A DNA stretch of 64,000 nt from Seohaeicola zhoushanensis (lineage in GTDB: Bacteria > Pseudomonadota > Alphaproteobacteria > Rhodobacterales > Rhodobacteraceae), in assembly GCF_014656415.1 (NCBI RefSeq), contig NZ_BNCJ01000004.1, positions 1 through 64,000 of the forward strand, written 5' to 3'. Made by a program: the position numbers and the translations under genes. Every line of letters begins with the position of its first letter. The first letter of the stretch is position 1. The notes beneath the pieces were generated by a model. The model saw nothing but the letters and a program-made list of their open reading frames with translations. It did not search any database and had not been told where the DNA came from. Of the stretch, positions 17,889 through 25,164 are shown in pieces.

Positions 17889-17930
17889 ATGGACATGCGT
17901 GTGCCTGGCTGTGCGGGGTGTTGGCCATGA
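17889..17930 (+). CDS. Possible 13-residue leader peptide coupled to the creatininase gene
   Basis: An ATG preceded by a strong GGGAGGGAG ribosome site opens a 13-codon frame (MDMRVPGCAGCWP). Its TGA overlaps the ATG of the creatininase gene (ATGA). The creatininase start itself has no good ribosome site. Translational coupling is the simplest reading; a regulatory leader is possible. Too short for codon-based support. Confidence 0.35.
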   Translation: MDMRVPGCAGCWP

Positions 17931-18718
17931 GCCTGCAGGGCCATTGGGCCGACCTGCCGTCCTCGGCCTTTCGCGAGCTGCCCGGCGATCTGGTCGCCGT
18001 GCTGCCGCTCGGCGCCATCGAGCAGCATGGGCCGCATCTGCCGGTTTCGGTCGACCGCGACCTGATCGAGGCGGCGGTGGCGGCCATGCTGGGGGAGCTG
18101 GGGCCCGAGCAATCGGTGCTGGCGTTGCCGGTGCTGTCGGTCACCAAGAGCAACGAGCATCTGAGCTTTCCCGGCACGCTGACGCTGGGCCCCGAGACGC
18201 TGCTGGCGGTGCTGCGCGATATCGGCGCCTCGCTGGCGCGCACGGGCGTGCGGCGGCTGGTGCTGTTCAACGGGCATGGCGGGAACACCGCGCTGTTGCA
18301 GGTGGCGGCACGCGAGTTGCGGGTGGCGAACAGGATGATCGTCGCGGTCTGCGGCTGGTTCGGGTTTGCCGAGACGGAGGGGCTGATCTCGGCCGAAGCC
18401 TATGCGCGGGACATCCATGCCGGGGACCTGGAGACCTCGGCGATGCTGGCGGTGAAGCCTGCGTTGGTGAACATGGCAGAGGCGCGGGATTTCGTCACGT
18501 CGCTGGATCGCTGGGAAGCGGAATTCGACTGGATCGGGCTGAGCGGGCAAGCGGCATCGCCGGCCTGGGTGATCGAGGACCTGAACCCGGAAGGGGCCTG
18601 CGGCAATGCCGCGCTGGCCACGGCCGAAAAGGGCCGCGCGCTGATCGAGAGCGCGGGGCGCAACTTCGCCACCTTCCTGCGGGAGTTCGCGCAGTTCGAT
18701 CTAGGGGGCGGGGCATGA
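17927..18718 (+). CDS. Creatininase-family amidohydrolase
   Basis: Metal-dependent cyclic-amide hydrolase of 263 residues. Metal-site motifs LGAIEQHGPHLPVSVDRD (E32, H34, D43), FNGHGGNT (H117) and HAGDLETS (H164, E169) match the creatininase superfamily, which also includes enzymes acting on formamides and lactam-like rings. It is the first full gene of a plus-strand operon whose members overlap by ATGA. With the amidohydrolase, FAD oxidoreductase and dioxygenase that follow, it suggests ring opening of a nitrogen compound. The substrate is not identifiable. Confidence 0.87.
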   Translation: MSLQGHWADLPSSAFRELPGDLVAVLPLGAIEQHGPHLPVSVDRDLIEAAVAAMLGELGPEQSVLALPVLSVTKSNEHLSFPGTLTLGPETLLAVLRDIGASLARTGVRRLVLFNGHGGNTALLQVAARELRVANRMIVAVCGWFGFAETEGLISAEAYARDIHAGDLETSAMLAVKPALVNMAEARDFVTSLDRWEAEFDWIGLSGQAASPAWVIEDLNPEGACGNAALATAEKGRALIESAGRNFATFLREFAQFDLGGGA

Positions 18719-19920
18719 GCGAGACCCGTCTGCCGGGGGTGCTGGTGCCGGCGGCGCTGGCGGGGTTCGCTGCCTCCGGCGGCGACCTGCTGGCAGGTGA
18801 CCTCGTGATGCGACAGGGGCAGGTGGTCGGGCTGGCTCCGGCCACGGCGGAGCCGTCGCGCATCGTCATGCCGCGGCTTGCGGATCCGCATGTGCATCTC
18901 GACAAGTGCCACACGGTGGGGCGCATCCCCCACGTGGGCGGCGATCTGATGGCGGCGATTGCAGCGCAGCGGCAGGACCGGGCGGGCTGGACGGCTCAGG
19001 ATATCCGGGCGCGGGCGACGCGGGGCCTGGACGAACTGGCCACGGCGGGCTGCGGGGCGGTGCGCAGTCACGTCGACTGGGGAACGGTCGACGACCCCGC
19101 CGCCGTGCCGCTGGCCTGGGAGGTGCTGGGCGAGGTGGCCGAGGCTTATCCTCTGGTGCTGCAGCGGGCGGCGCTGGTGAGTATGCCGGTGATGGCCGAT
19201 GCGGGGCACGCCCGTCGCATCGCGGCCCGCGTGGCGCGCGACTGCGGGGTGCTGGGCTGTTTCGTCTATGATCAGCCCGAGCGCGCGGCGGGGATCGCCA
19301 ACCTGTTCCGGTTGGCGCAGGACTTCGGGCTGGCGGTGGACGTCCATGTCGACGAGGGGCTGGCGCCGGGGCTCGACGGGGTTGAGCGGGTTGCCGATGC
19401 GGCGCTGGCCTGTGGTTTCAATGGGCCGGTGCTGCTGGGCCATGCCTGCGCGTTGATGAACCGGACAGGGGGCGACCTCGCGCGCGTCATCGACAAGCTG
19501 GCGCGGGCCGGGATCGCGGTGGCGGCGCTGCCCTATACCAACCTCTACCTGCAGGGGCGCGCGGATGGCACGCCCGACCGGCGCGGGCTGACCCGGATCC
19601 ACGAGCTGCGCGCGGGTGGCGTGCGGGTGGTGCTGGGCGCCGACAACGTGCGCGATGCCTTCTGCCCGGTGGGCAATCACAACCCGCTGGCGACGCTGGC
19701 GCTGGCGGCGGTGGCCGGGCATCTCGACCCGCCCTTCGGGAGGTGGCTGGGCATGATCTCGACCGAGGCGCGGCTGGCCATGGGCCTTGAGGCGGTGACG
19801 CTCGCGGGCGCGGCGGTGCAGGGCCTGATCTGCTTCGAGGCCACCACGCTGGCCGACCTGCTGAGCGCGCCGCCGCGCGCGGTTCCCCTGGGTGACTTGT
19901 TGGAGAGGCTGGCAGCATGA
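18715..19920 (+). CDS. Amidohydrolase-family deaminase (cytosine-deaminase-like)
   Basis: TIM-barrel metallohydrolase of 401 residues. The HxH motif is in DPHVHLDK, the third histidine in DVHVDEG, the fourth in GHACAL, and the metal aspartate in GADNVRDAF, as in CodA-like deaminases. The start overlaps the creatininase stop. Probably hydrolyses or deaminates an N-heterocyclic or guanidino-type compound; assignment to cytosine deaminase itself is not warranted. Confidence 0.85.
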   Translation: MSETRLPGVLVPAALAGFAASGGDLLAGDLVMRQGQVVGLAPATAEPSRIVMPRLADPHVHLDKCHTVGRIPHVGGDLMAAIAAQRQDRAGWTAQDIRARATRGLDELATAGCGAVRSHVDWGTVDDPAAVPLAWEVLGEVAEAYPLVLQRAALVSMPVMADAGHARRIAARVARDCGVLGCFVYDQPERAAGIANLFRLAQDFGLAVDVHVDEGLAPGLDGVERVADAALACGFNGPVLLGHACALMNRTGGDLARVIDKLARAGIAVAALPYTNLYLQGRADGTPDRRGLTRIHELRAGGVRVVLGADNVRDAFCPVGNHNPLATLALAAVAGHLDPPFGRWLGMISTEARLAMGLEAVTLAGAAVQGLICFEATTLADLLSAPPRAVPLGDLLERLAA

Positions 19921-21305
19921 CCGACGCAACCGATTGGGGCGCCATCGCGCGGCAGCTTGCGCCGGTCGAGGTGATCGACGAGGCGGTGCTGGTGAAGAAA
20001 CGCTCGCGCGATTTCTTCTGGTATTCGCCGATCCTGAACGCGCAGCTCAAGAGGAGCTTTGGCGATCTCGTGGCGGTGCCGAAGACGCGCGAGGAGTTGG
20101 CGCATTGCCTCGCCGTCGCCCATGCGGCCGATATCCCGGTCGTGCTGCGCGGTGGCGGCACCGGAAACTACGGGCAGGCGGTGCCGCTGCGGGGAGGGTT
20201 GATCGTCGAGACCACGGGCATGAACCGCATCCTCGAGATCGGCGAGGGCTTCGTGCGGGTCGAGGCCGGGGCCTTGATGGCCGATATCAACCGGGCGCTG
20301 ATCGCGGAAGGCTGGGAGATGGCGATGTTCCCCTCGACGCAGGATATCGCCACAATCGGCGGCTTCGTCGCCGGTGGCTCGGCGGGGATCGGGTCGCTCT
20401 CGAACGGGGCGCTGCGCGAGCCGGGCAACCTGATCGCGCTGAAGGCGCTGTCGGTCGAGGCCGAGCCGAAGGAGCATCTCTTCGAGGGTGAGGAGGCCCT
20501 GCAGATCCACCACGCCTGGGGGCTGAACGGGGCGATCACCGAGGTCACGCTGAAGACCGTGCCGACGCGCGACTGGATCGGCTGCATGGCGACCTTCGAC
20601 ACCTACCGCGACTGTTATGCCGCCGGTTACGCGCTGGCGAGCCGGGCCGGTATCGGCTGCAAGCTGGTCTCGGCGGTCGAGGCGCGGATCGTGGGCTATT
20701 TCCCCCGGCTCAAGGACCATATCCGCGCCGACAGGCACCTGCTGGTGGCACTGGTTCCGGCCGAGGGGCTGGAGGCCTTCCGCGGTCTGATCGCGGCGCA
20801 GGGCGGCGAGATCGACCTCGCCATGACTGATCCGGAACGGGTTGCGGCCGGCCTGCCGCATGTCTTCGAATTCGCCTACAACCACACGACCCTGCAGGTG
20901 CTGAAGGCCGACCGTTCCGCGACCTACCAGCAGATCGGGGTGCCCGATGCCTCGGACGCCGAGGCCGTCGCCCGCGTCGAGGCGGCGCTGGGCGAGGATG
21001 TCTGGCAGCACCACGAATTCGCGCGGCTCGACGGCAAGGTGGTCGCCTTCAACCTGCCGATCATCTGGTTCTCGACCGAGGAACGGCTGCGCGAGATCGA
21101 CGACATCTACCGCGCGCATGGCCATTCGGTCTGGGACGCGCACACGTTTCATGTCGAGGGCGGCGGGCTGAAGGGTAACTACCGCCACCTCGCCTGGAAG
21201 AAACGGATGGATCCGAAGGGGCTGCTCAATCCGGGCAAGTCGCGGGTCTGGGAGGATGTCCGCCACCTGGATGCGGACGAGATCGAAGCCTTGGACAGGG
21301 ATTGA
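19917..21305 (+). CDS. FAD-binding (PCMH-type) oxidoreductase, GlcD/BBE family
   Basis: Flavoprotein of 462 residues. The PCMH FAD-binding motif VVLRGGGTGNYGQAVPL is at about 77-93, and GGFVAGGSAGIGSL at about 142-155 contributes to flavin binding. A C-terminal cap domain ends with KRMDPKGLLNPGK, the usual FAD-linked oxidase terminus. The start overlaps the previous stop (ATGA). Likely oxidises a hydroxy acid or amine intermediate of the operon's pathway. Confidence 0.87.
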   Translation: MTDATDWGAIARQLAPVEVIDEAVLVKKRSRDFFWYSPILNAQLKRSFGDLVAVPKTREELAHCLAVAHAADIPVVLRGGGTGNYGQAVPLRGGLIVETTGMNRILEIGEGFVRVEAGALMADINRALIAEGWEMAMFPSTQDIATIGGFVAGGSAGIGSLSNGALREPGNLIALKALSVEAEPKEHLFEGEEALQIHHAWGLNGAITEVTLKTVPTRDWIGCMATFDTYRDCYAAGYALASRAGIGCKLVSAVEARIVGYFPRLKDHIRADRHLLVALVPAEGLEAFRGLIAAQGGEIDLAMTDPERVAAGLPHVFEFAYNHTTLQVLKADRSATYQQIGVPDASDAEAVARVEAALGEDVWQHHEFARLDGKVVAFNLPIIWFSTEERLREIDDIYRAHGHSVWDAHTFHVEGGGLKGNYRHLAWKKRMDPKGLLNPGKSRVWEDVRHLDADEIEALDRD

Positions 21306-21309
21306 GAGC

Positions 21310-22200
21310 ATGACCATCACGACCACCCCGCTGAACCCGCATTTCGGTGTCGCTGTCGAGGGCGTCGCCCTGTCGGATGTCAGCACGGGCGAAGGCTACC
21401 CGGAAATCCGGGCGCTCTTCGAGGAACACTCGGCACTGCTGTTCCGGCGGCAGGAGATCACCGACGCGCAGCACATGGCGCTGGCGACGCTTTTCGGCCC
21501 GATCGAGGACCGCAAGGCGGATGAGCGGAAACCGGGGCAGGCGTTCGAGATTCCGAAGGTCTCGAACGTGAAGGACGACGGCTCGACCACCGCCGAGATG
21601 GATCACCACACGCTGCACCTCAAGGCGAACTTCCTGTGGCATTGCGACAGCACCTTCATGCCGCAGCCGGCGCTGACCAACCTGCTGATCGCACGCGTGG
21701 TGACCGAGACCGGCGGCGCGACCGAACTTGCGAGCACCCGTGCCGGCTGGGCGGCGATGCCCGAGGCGCTGAAGAAACGGATCCGGGGCCGCGGCGTCTG
21801 GCACGCCTATCGCCACTCGCGCGCCAAGATCTCGCCCGAGCTGGCAGCGCAGGCAATGTTCAACAAGTGGCCCGACCAGCATTGGAACGCGATCTGGACC
21901 AACCCGGTGAATGGGCGCGAGGCGCTCTACCTCGCCAGCCATTCCTTCAAGGTCGACGGCTATGACGAGGCCGAGAGCCAGGCGCTGATCGACGAGATGA
22001 TCGGCTTCTGCACTCGGCCGGAATACGTCTATTCGCACCAGTGGCAGGTCGGCGACGTGCTTATCTGGGACCAGCGCGCTGTGCTGCACCGGGGCACGCC
22101 CTGGCCCTATGACAAGCCGCGCACGCTTTCGAGCATCTGCGTCAGCGCGCGCCCCGTTGACGGCCTCGACGCGCTGGCCCGGATCGGCGAGACGGCATGA
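21310..22200 (+). CDS. TauD/TfdA-family Fe(II)/2-oxoglutarate dioxygenase
   Basis: Non-heme iron dioxygenase of 296 residues. The facial triad is H111-x-D113 (LWHCDSTF) with distal H260 (VLHRGTPW); the 2-oxoglutarate-binding arginine follows in DKPRTLSSI. ATG at 21310 lies 4 bases after the FAD oxidoreductase stop. Relatives hydroxylate sulfonates, aryloxyacetates or carnitine precursors to release a side group, so it could remove an N- or O-linked substituent here (inference). Confidence 0.9.
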   Translation: MTITTTPLNPHFGVAVEGVALSDVSTGEGYPEIRALFEEHSALLFRRQEITDAQHMALATLFGPIEDRKADERKPGQAFEIPKVSNVKDDGSTTAEMDHHTLHLKANFLWHCDSTFMPQPALTNLLIARVVTETGGATELASTRAGWAAMPEALKKRIRGRGVWHAYRHSRAKISPELAAQAMFNKWPDQHWNAIWTNPVNGREALYLASHSFKVDGYDEAESQALIDEMIGFCTRPEYVYSHQWQVGDVLIWDQRAVLHRGTPWPYDKPRTLSSICVSARPVDGLDALARIGETA

Positions 22201-22679
22201 CCTGGCCGCTGCTGCTGGACGCGGCGCTGGTCGGCAGCCTCGGCCTCTGGATGGCGGTGGCGGTGGCCGACAACTGGCGCATTCCGGCGCTGAACCGCCA
22301 GGTGCTGGCGCAGGTGCTGCGGCTGGAATTGATGGAGCGGGATTACCCCGAGGCCTTCGCGCTGGTGGCCGACCGCCGGGTGCGCAGCGAAAGGACGATC
22401 GACCTGCTGTTCGGCTTTGTGCGCTGGGCCGAGACGATTGCGGCGGTTCTGCTGCTCGGGGCCGCGCTGCTGCTGGCCGCGGCGGCGGCGGGCATGGCGG
22501 CGGCGGGCTTCGCCAGCGTCTGCGCCACCCTCGCCACCGCCTTCTTTGCCCTGGTCTGGGCCGGCTTCATCATCGGCGGCAACTACTATTGCTACTGGTA
22601 TTGCCACCAGTCGGCCCAGGCCAACCACTTCATGCTGCTGTTCTGGGGCCTGGGCGTGCTGCTGGTGCTGATGCGCTAG
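22197..22679 (+). CDS. Small integral membrane protein, DUF2165-like
   Basis: 160 residues with about four membrane helices (about 4-24, 74-100, 106-125, 141-158) and a conserved-looking aromatic stretch GGNYYCYWYCHQSAQ before the last helix. The pattern resembles DUF2165 membrane proteins, whose function is unknown. Its ATG overlaps the dioxygenase stop, so it is the last gene of the creatininase operon and may aid uptake or membrane attachment. Confidence 0.65.
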   Translation: MTWPLLLDAALVGSLGLWMAVAVADNWRIPALNRQVLAQVLRLELMERDYPEAFALVADRRVRSERTIDLLFGFVRWAETIAAVLLLGAALLLAAAAAGMAAAGFASVCATLATAFFALVWAGFIIGGNYYCYWYCHQSAQANHFMLLFWGLGVLLVLMR

Positions 22680-22680
22680 G

Positions 22681-23640
22681 CTACTTCGGCCGGGTATTCT
22701 CCAGCTCGGGCGGGAAGGGGATGAACTCCTCGGTATCGCCCGGCGGCAGGTGGAAGGGCCCGCCGGTCCAGTCAGCGGCCTTCCAGGCCTCCTTCGCCGC
22801 CTCGATCTTTTCGCGCGAGGAGGAGACGAAGTTCCACCAGACATAGCGGCGTTCGTTCATCGTCGCGCCGCCAAGCGCCATCAGCCGCGCGCCCTGCGCG
22901 CCGGCGCGCACCGAGATGCGGTCGCCGGGGCGGAAGACCATCATGCGGCCCGCTTCGAAGGTCTGGCCGGCCACCTCCACCTCGCCCGTGGTGATGTAGA
23001 GGCCGCGGTCCTCGTGATCGTCCGGCAACGGGAAGGCGGCGCCCGGCGCCAGCACGACGTCGAGGTAGAAGGTCTCGGACTGCATCGTCACCGGGCTTTC
23101 CTTGCCATAGGCGGTGCCGAGGATCAGCCGGGCCTGGGCGCCCGCGTCCTCGATGAAGGGCAGCGCCGCTTCCTTGTGGTGCTCGAAATCGGGCGCCATG
23201 TCCTCGCGGTCCTCGGGCAGGGCGATCCAGGTCTGGATGCCGAAGAGCTTCTGGTGCGGCTTGGCGCGGGTTTCGGCGCTGGTGCGCTCGGAATGGGTGA
23301 CGCCGCGCCCGGCGACCATCCAGTTCACCTCGCCGGGATGGATCATCTGATGCGTGCCGAGGCTGTCGCGGTGCTCGAACTCGCCCTGGTAGAGGTAGGT
23401 GACCGTGCCCAGCCCGATATGCGGATGCGGGCGCACGTCGATGCCGCCTTCGGTGATGAACTCGGCGGGGCCCATCTGGTCGAAGAAGATGAAGGGGCCA
23501 ACCATCTGGCGCTGGCTGGAAGGCAGCGCGCGGCGCACCTCGAACCCGCCGAGATCGCGGGCGCGCGGGATGATCAGCGTCTCGATGGCGTCGCCGTCGA
23601 TCTGCGGGCAATCGGGGGAATGGGTGGGGTTCCAGCTCAT
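22681..23640 (-). CDS. Pirin-family protein
   Basis: Bicupin of 319 residues. The N-terminal cupin carries the metal histidines of pirins (RPHPHIGLGTVTYL, FEHRDSLG) and the motif GVTHSERT. Some pirins act as quercetin 2,3-dioxygenases or modulate enzymes; the specific role is unknown. ATG 23640 is preceded by GGAG. It is convergent with the creatininase operon, only 1 base separating the two stops. Confidence 0.92.
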   Translation of the reverse strand: MSWNPTHSPDCPQIDGDAIETLIIPRARDLGGFEVRRALPSSQRQMVGPFIFFDQMGPAEFITEGGIDVRPHPHIGLGTVTYLYQGEFEHRDSLGTHQMIHPGEVNWMVAGRGVTHSERTSAETRAKPHQKLFGIQTWIALPEDREDMAPDFEHHKEAALPFIEDAGAQARLILGTAYGKESPVTMQSETFYLDVVLAPGAAFPLPDDHEDRGLYITTGEVEVAGQTFEAGRMMVFRPGDRISVRAGAQGARLMALGGATMNERRYVWWNFVSSSREKIEAAKEAWKAADWTGGPFHLPPGDTEEFIPFPPELENTRPK

Positions 23641-23761
23641 GGCAGGCTCCTTCGCTTGGATCGCTGCACCCAGCATGACGCATCCCGCCCGCGCTGTCGC
23701 GCCTTGCGAGTGCACGAAACTGTGCGCTGGCGCGCAGGGGGTGTCAGCCATGGCAAGAGGC

Positions 23762-23807
23762 TTGAGCGGTGGTACACTTCGGCTAGACTGGCCAGACAAC
23801 AGGCCAG
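23762..23807 (+). promoter_or_regulatory. Promoter and autoregulatory operator of the toxin-antitoxin pair
   Basis: TTGAGC (23762-23767) and TAGACT (23784-23789) are 16 bases apart. Overlapping the -10 end is CTGGCC-N8-GGCCAG (23788-23807), an inverted repeat placed where antitoxin binding would block transcription. Confidence 0.5.
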
Positions 23808-23820
23808 ATAGGGGGCGGCG

Positions 23821-24045
23821 ATGCTGACCTTGCAGGAGGCGAAGAACCGGTTCAGCGCGGTGGTCGAGGCGGCGCTTGCCGGCCGGCCGCAAGAGGTGAC
23901 CCGGCGCGGCAAGCCGGCGGTGGTGGTGGTGGCGGCGCAGGAATACCACTGGCTGGTCGAGGCGGCGCAGGCCCAGCGCGAGGGCTTTGCCGATCACCTG
24001 CTTGCCTATCCGGGCGGTGAATCCCGCCACGACGCGGCGCGATGA
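23821..24045 (+). CDS. Type II antitoxin, Phd/YefM family
   Basis: 74-residue antitoxin. The N-terminal Phd/YefM fold is recognisable (QEAKNRFSAVVEAAL, then RRGKPAVVVVAAQEY) and would bind DNA, while the charged C-terminal tail would wrap the toxin. Its stop overlaps the toxin start (ATGA), the usual arrangement. It pairs with a PIN-domain toxin. Confidence 0.9.
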   Translation: MLTLQEAKNRFSAVVEAALAGRPQEVTRRGKPAVVVVAAQEYHWLVEAAQAQREGFADHLLAYPGGESRHDAAR

Positions 24046-24446
24046 AATACATCCTCGACACCGGGGTCATCGCCTCGTCGCGCCGGGCCGACCGGGCGCC
24101 CAGGCTGGCCGCCTGGCTGAAGGCACGGCACGAGGAGGAGCTGTTCCTCAGCGTGGTTTCCATCAGCGAGATCGCCCTCGGGATCCACCTGCAAGAGGCC
24201 AAGGACCCGGATGCCGCAGGCGACCTGCGCCGCTGGCTGGAACGGACGGTGACCGTCTTCGCCGACCGGGTGCTGGCCTTCTCGGCACAGGATGCGATGG
24301 TCTGGGGCGTGCTCTCGGCGCGGATCGGGCCGGGGCCGGCCGACCTGATGATCGCCGCCCAGGCGCTGACCCGCGACGCCGTGGTGGTCACGGCGAACGG
24401 CGCGGACTTTGCCCGCGCCGGGGTGCGGGTCTTCGACCCGTTCTAG
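24042..24446 (+). CDS. PIN-domain toxin (VapC/FitB-type ribonuclease)
   Basis: 134-residue RNase toxin. The PIN acidic quartet is visible: D6 (ILDTGVI), E43 (SISEIALG), D101 (GPADLMIAAQ) and D122 (ANGADF). It is FitB-like in length and layout. It cuts RNA, in many relatives tRNA or rRNA; the target here is unknown. The pair sits beside the CpXC/giant-protein module. Confidence 0.9.
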   Translation: MKYILDTGVIASSRRADRAPRLAAWLKARHEEELFLSVVSISEIALGIHLQEAKDPDAAGDLRRWLERTVTVFADRVLAFSAQDAMVWGVLSARIGPGPADLMIAAQALTRDAVVVTANGADFARAGVRVFDPF

Positions 24447-24451
24447 GGGGA

Positions 24452-25147
24452 TCAGGCCGCGCGGCCTTCGCCCATGTAGAGCTTCTGCATGTCGACAAAT
24501 GGCCCGTTCACCAGCTGCGCCCGGATCGGCGCCCAGGCCTCGGGCGCCTCGGCGATGGCGTCGTAAAGGCCCCTCGGCACCAGCACTTCGCCCACCACCT
24601 CCTCCGAGGCGGTCTCGACCCAGACAAAGCTCAGCATCGTCTCGGTAGTGCCGATCAGCCGCAGCTCGGTTCCCGGCGCCAGCGGCGCCTCGGGCAGGCG
24701 GCGCAGCAGGTCGAGCTTGAGCATCTCGACGACGACGTCGTCGAGGTCCTCCTGCCGGATCAGCAGCTTTTCCCGGATCGCCGGCCAGCCGAAGGTCAGC
24801 CGGACCGCAAGCGCGGTGCCAACGGCCTGGGCGGCGGCTGGCGCCCGGCTGCCATAGCTGGTGGCGAAGAGGTCGCTCACCTCGTCCTCGATCTCGAGGT
24901 AGTCGGGCATCCGCGCCGAGGGCATCCCGGCGATCCACTGGCCGCGCCCGGCGTCGAGATAGTTGAAGTTGGGTTGCAGCCGGAAGGTAAAGCCGCAGGC
25001 GCCGCAGGAGGCGTCCTGGAAATGGTCGCTCATGATGTCATCGCGCAGGTCCGGGCGGCGGTCGGCATTGACCGAGCCGACCGCCTCCATGGTGATGAGC
25101 GCCTCGCACTTCGGGCAGATCAGGTTCAGGGGCTGGAACAGGGACAT
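24452..25147 (-). CDS. CpXC-domain protein
   Basis: Cytosolic protein of 231 residues, no signal or membrane segment. The N-terminal CpXC zinc-ribbon-like domain has C11-x2-C14 (LICPKCEAL) and C48-x2-C51 (ASCGACGF) with DHFQDASCG between them. The C-terminal half is acidic and of unknown fold. Function of CpXC proteins is not established. It follows the giant protein gene by 17 bases on the same strand and is probably co-transcribed, so it may be its partner, chaperone or immunity factor (inference). Confidence 0.8.
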   Translation of the reverse strand: MSLFQPLNLICPKCEALITMEAVGSVNADRRPDLRDDIMSDHFQDASCGACGFTFRLQPNFNYLDAGRGQWIAGMPSARMPDYLEIEDEVSDLFATSYGSRAPAAAQAVGTALAVRLTFGWPAIREKLLIRQEDLDDVVVEMLKLDLLRRLPEAPLAPGTELRLIGTTETMLSFVWVETASEEVVGEVLVPRGLYDAIAEAPEAWAPIRAQLVNGPFVDMQKLYMGEGRAA

Positions 25148-25164
25148 CGCTAACTCTCCTCAGC

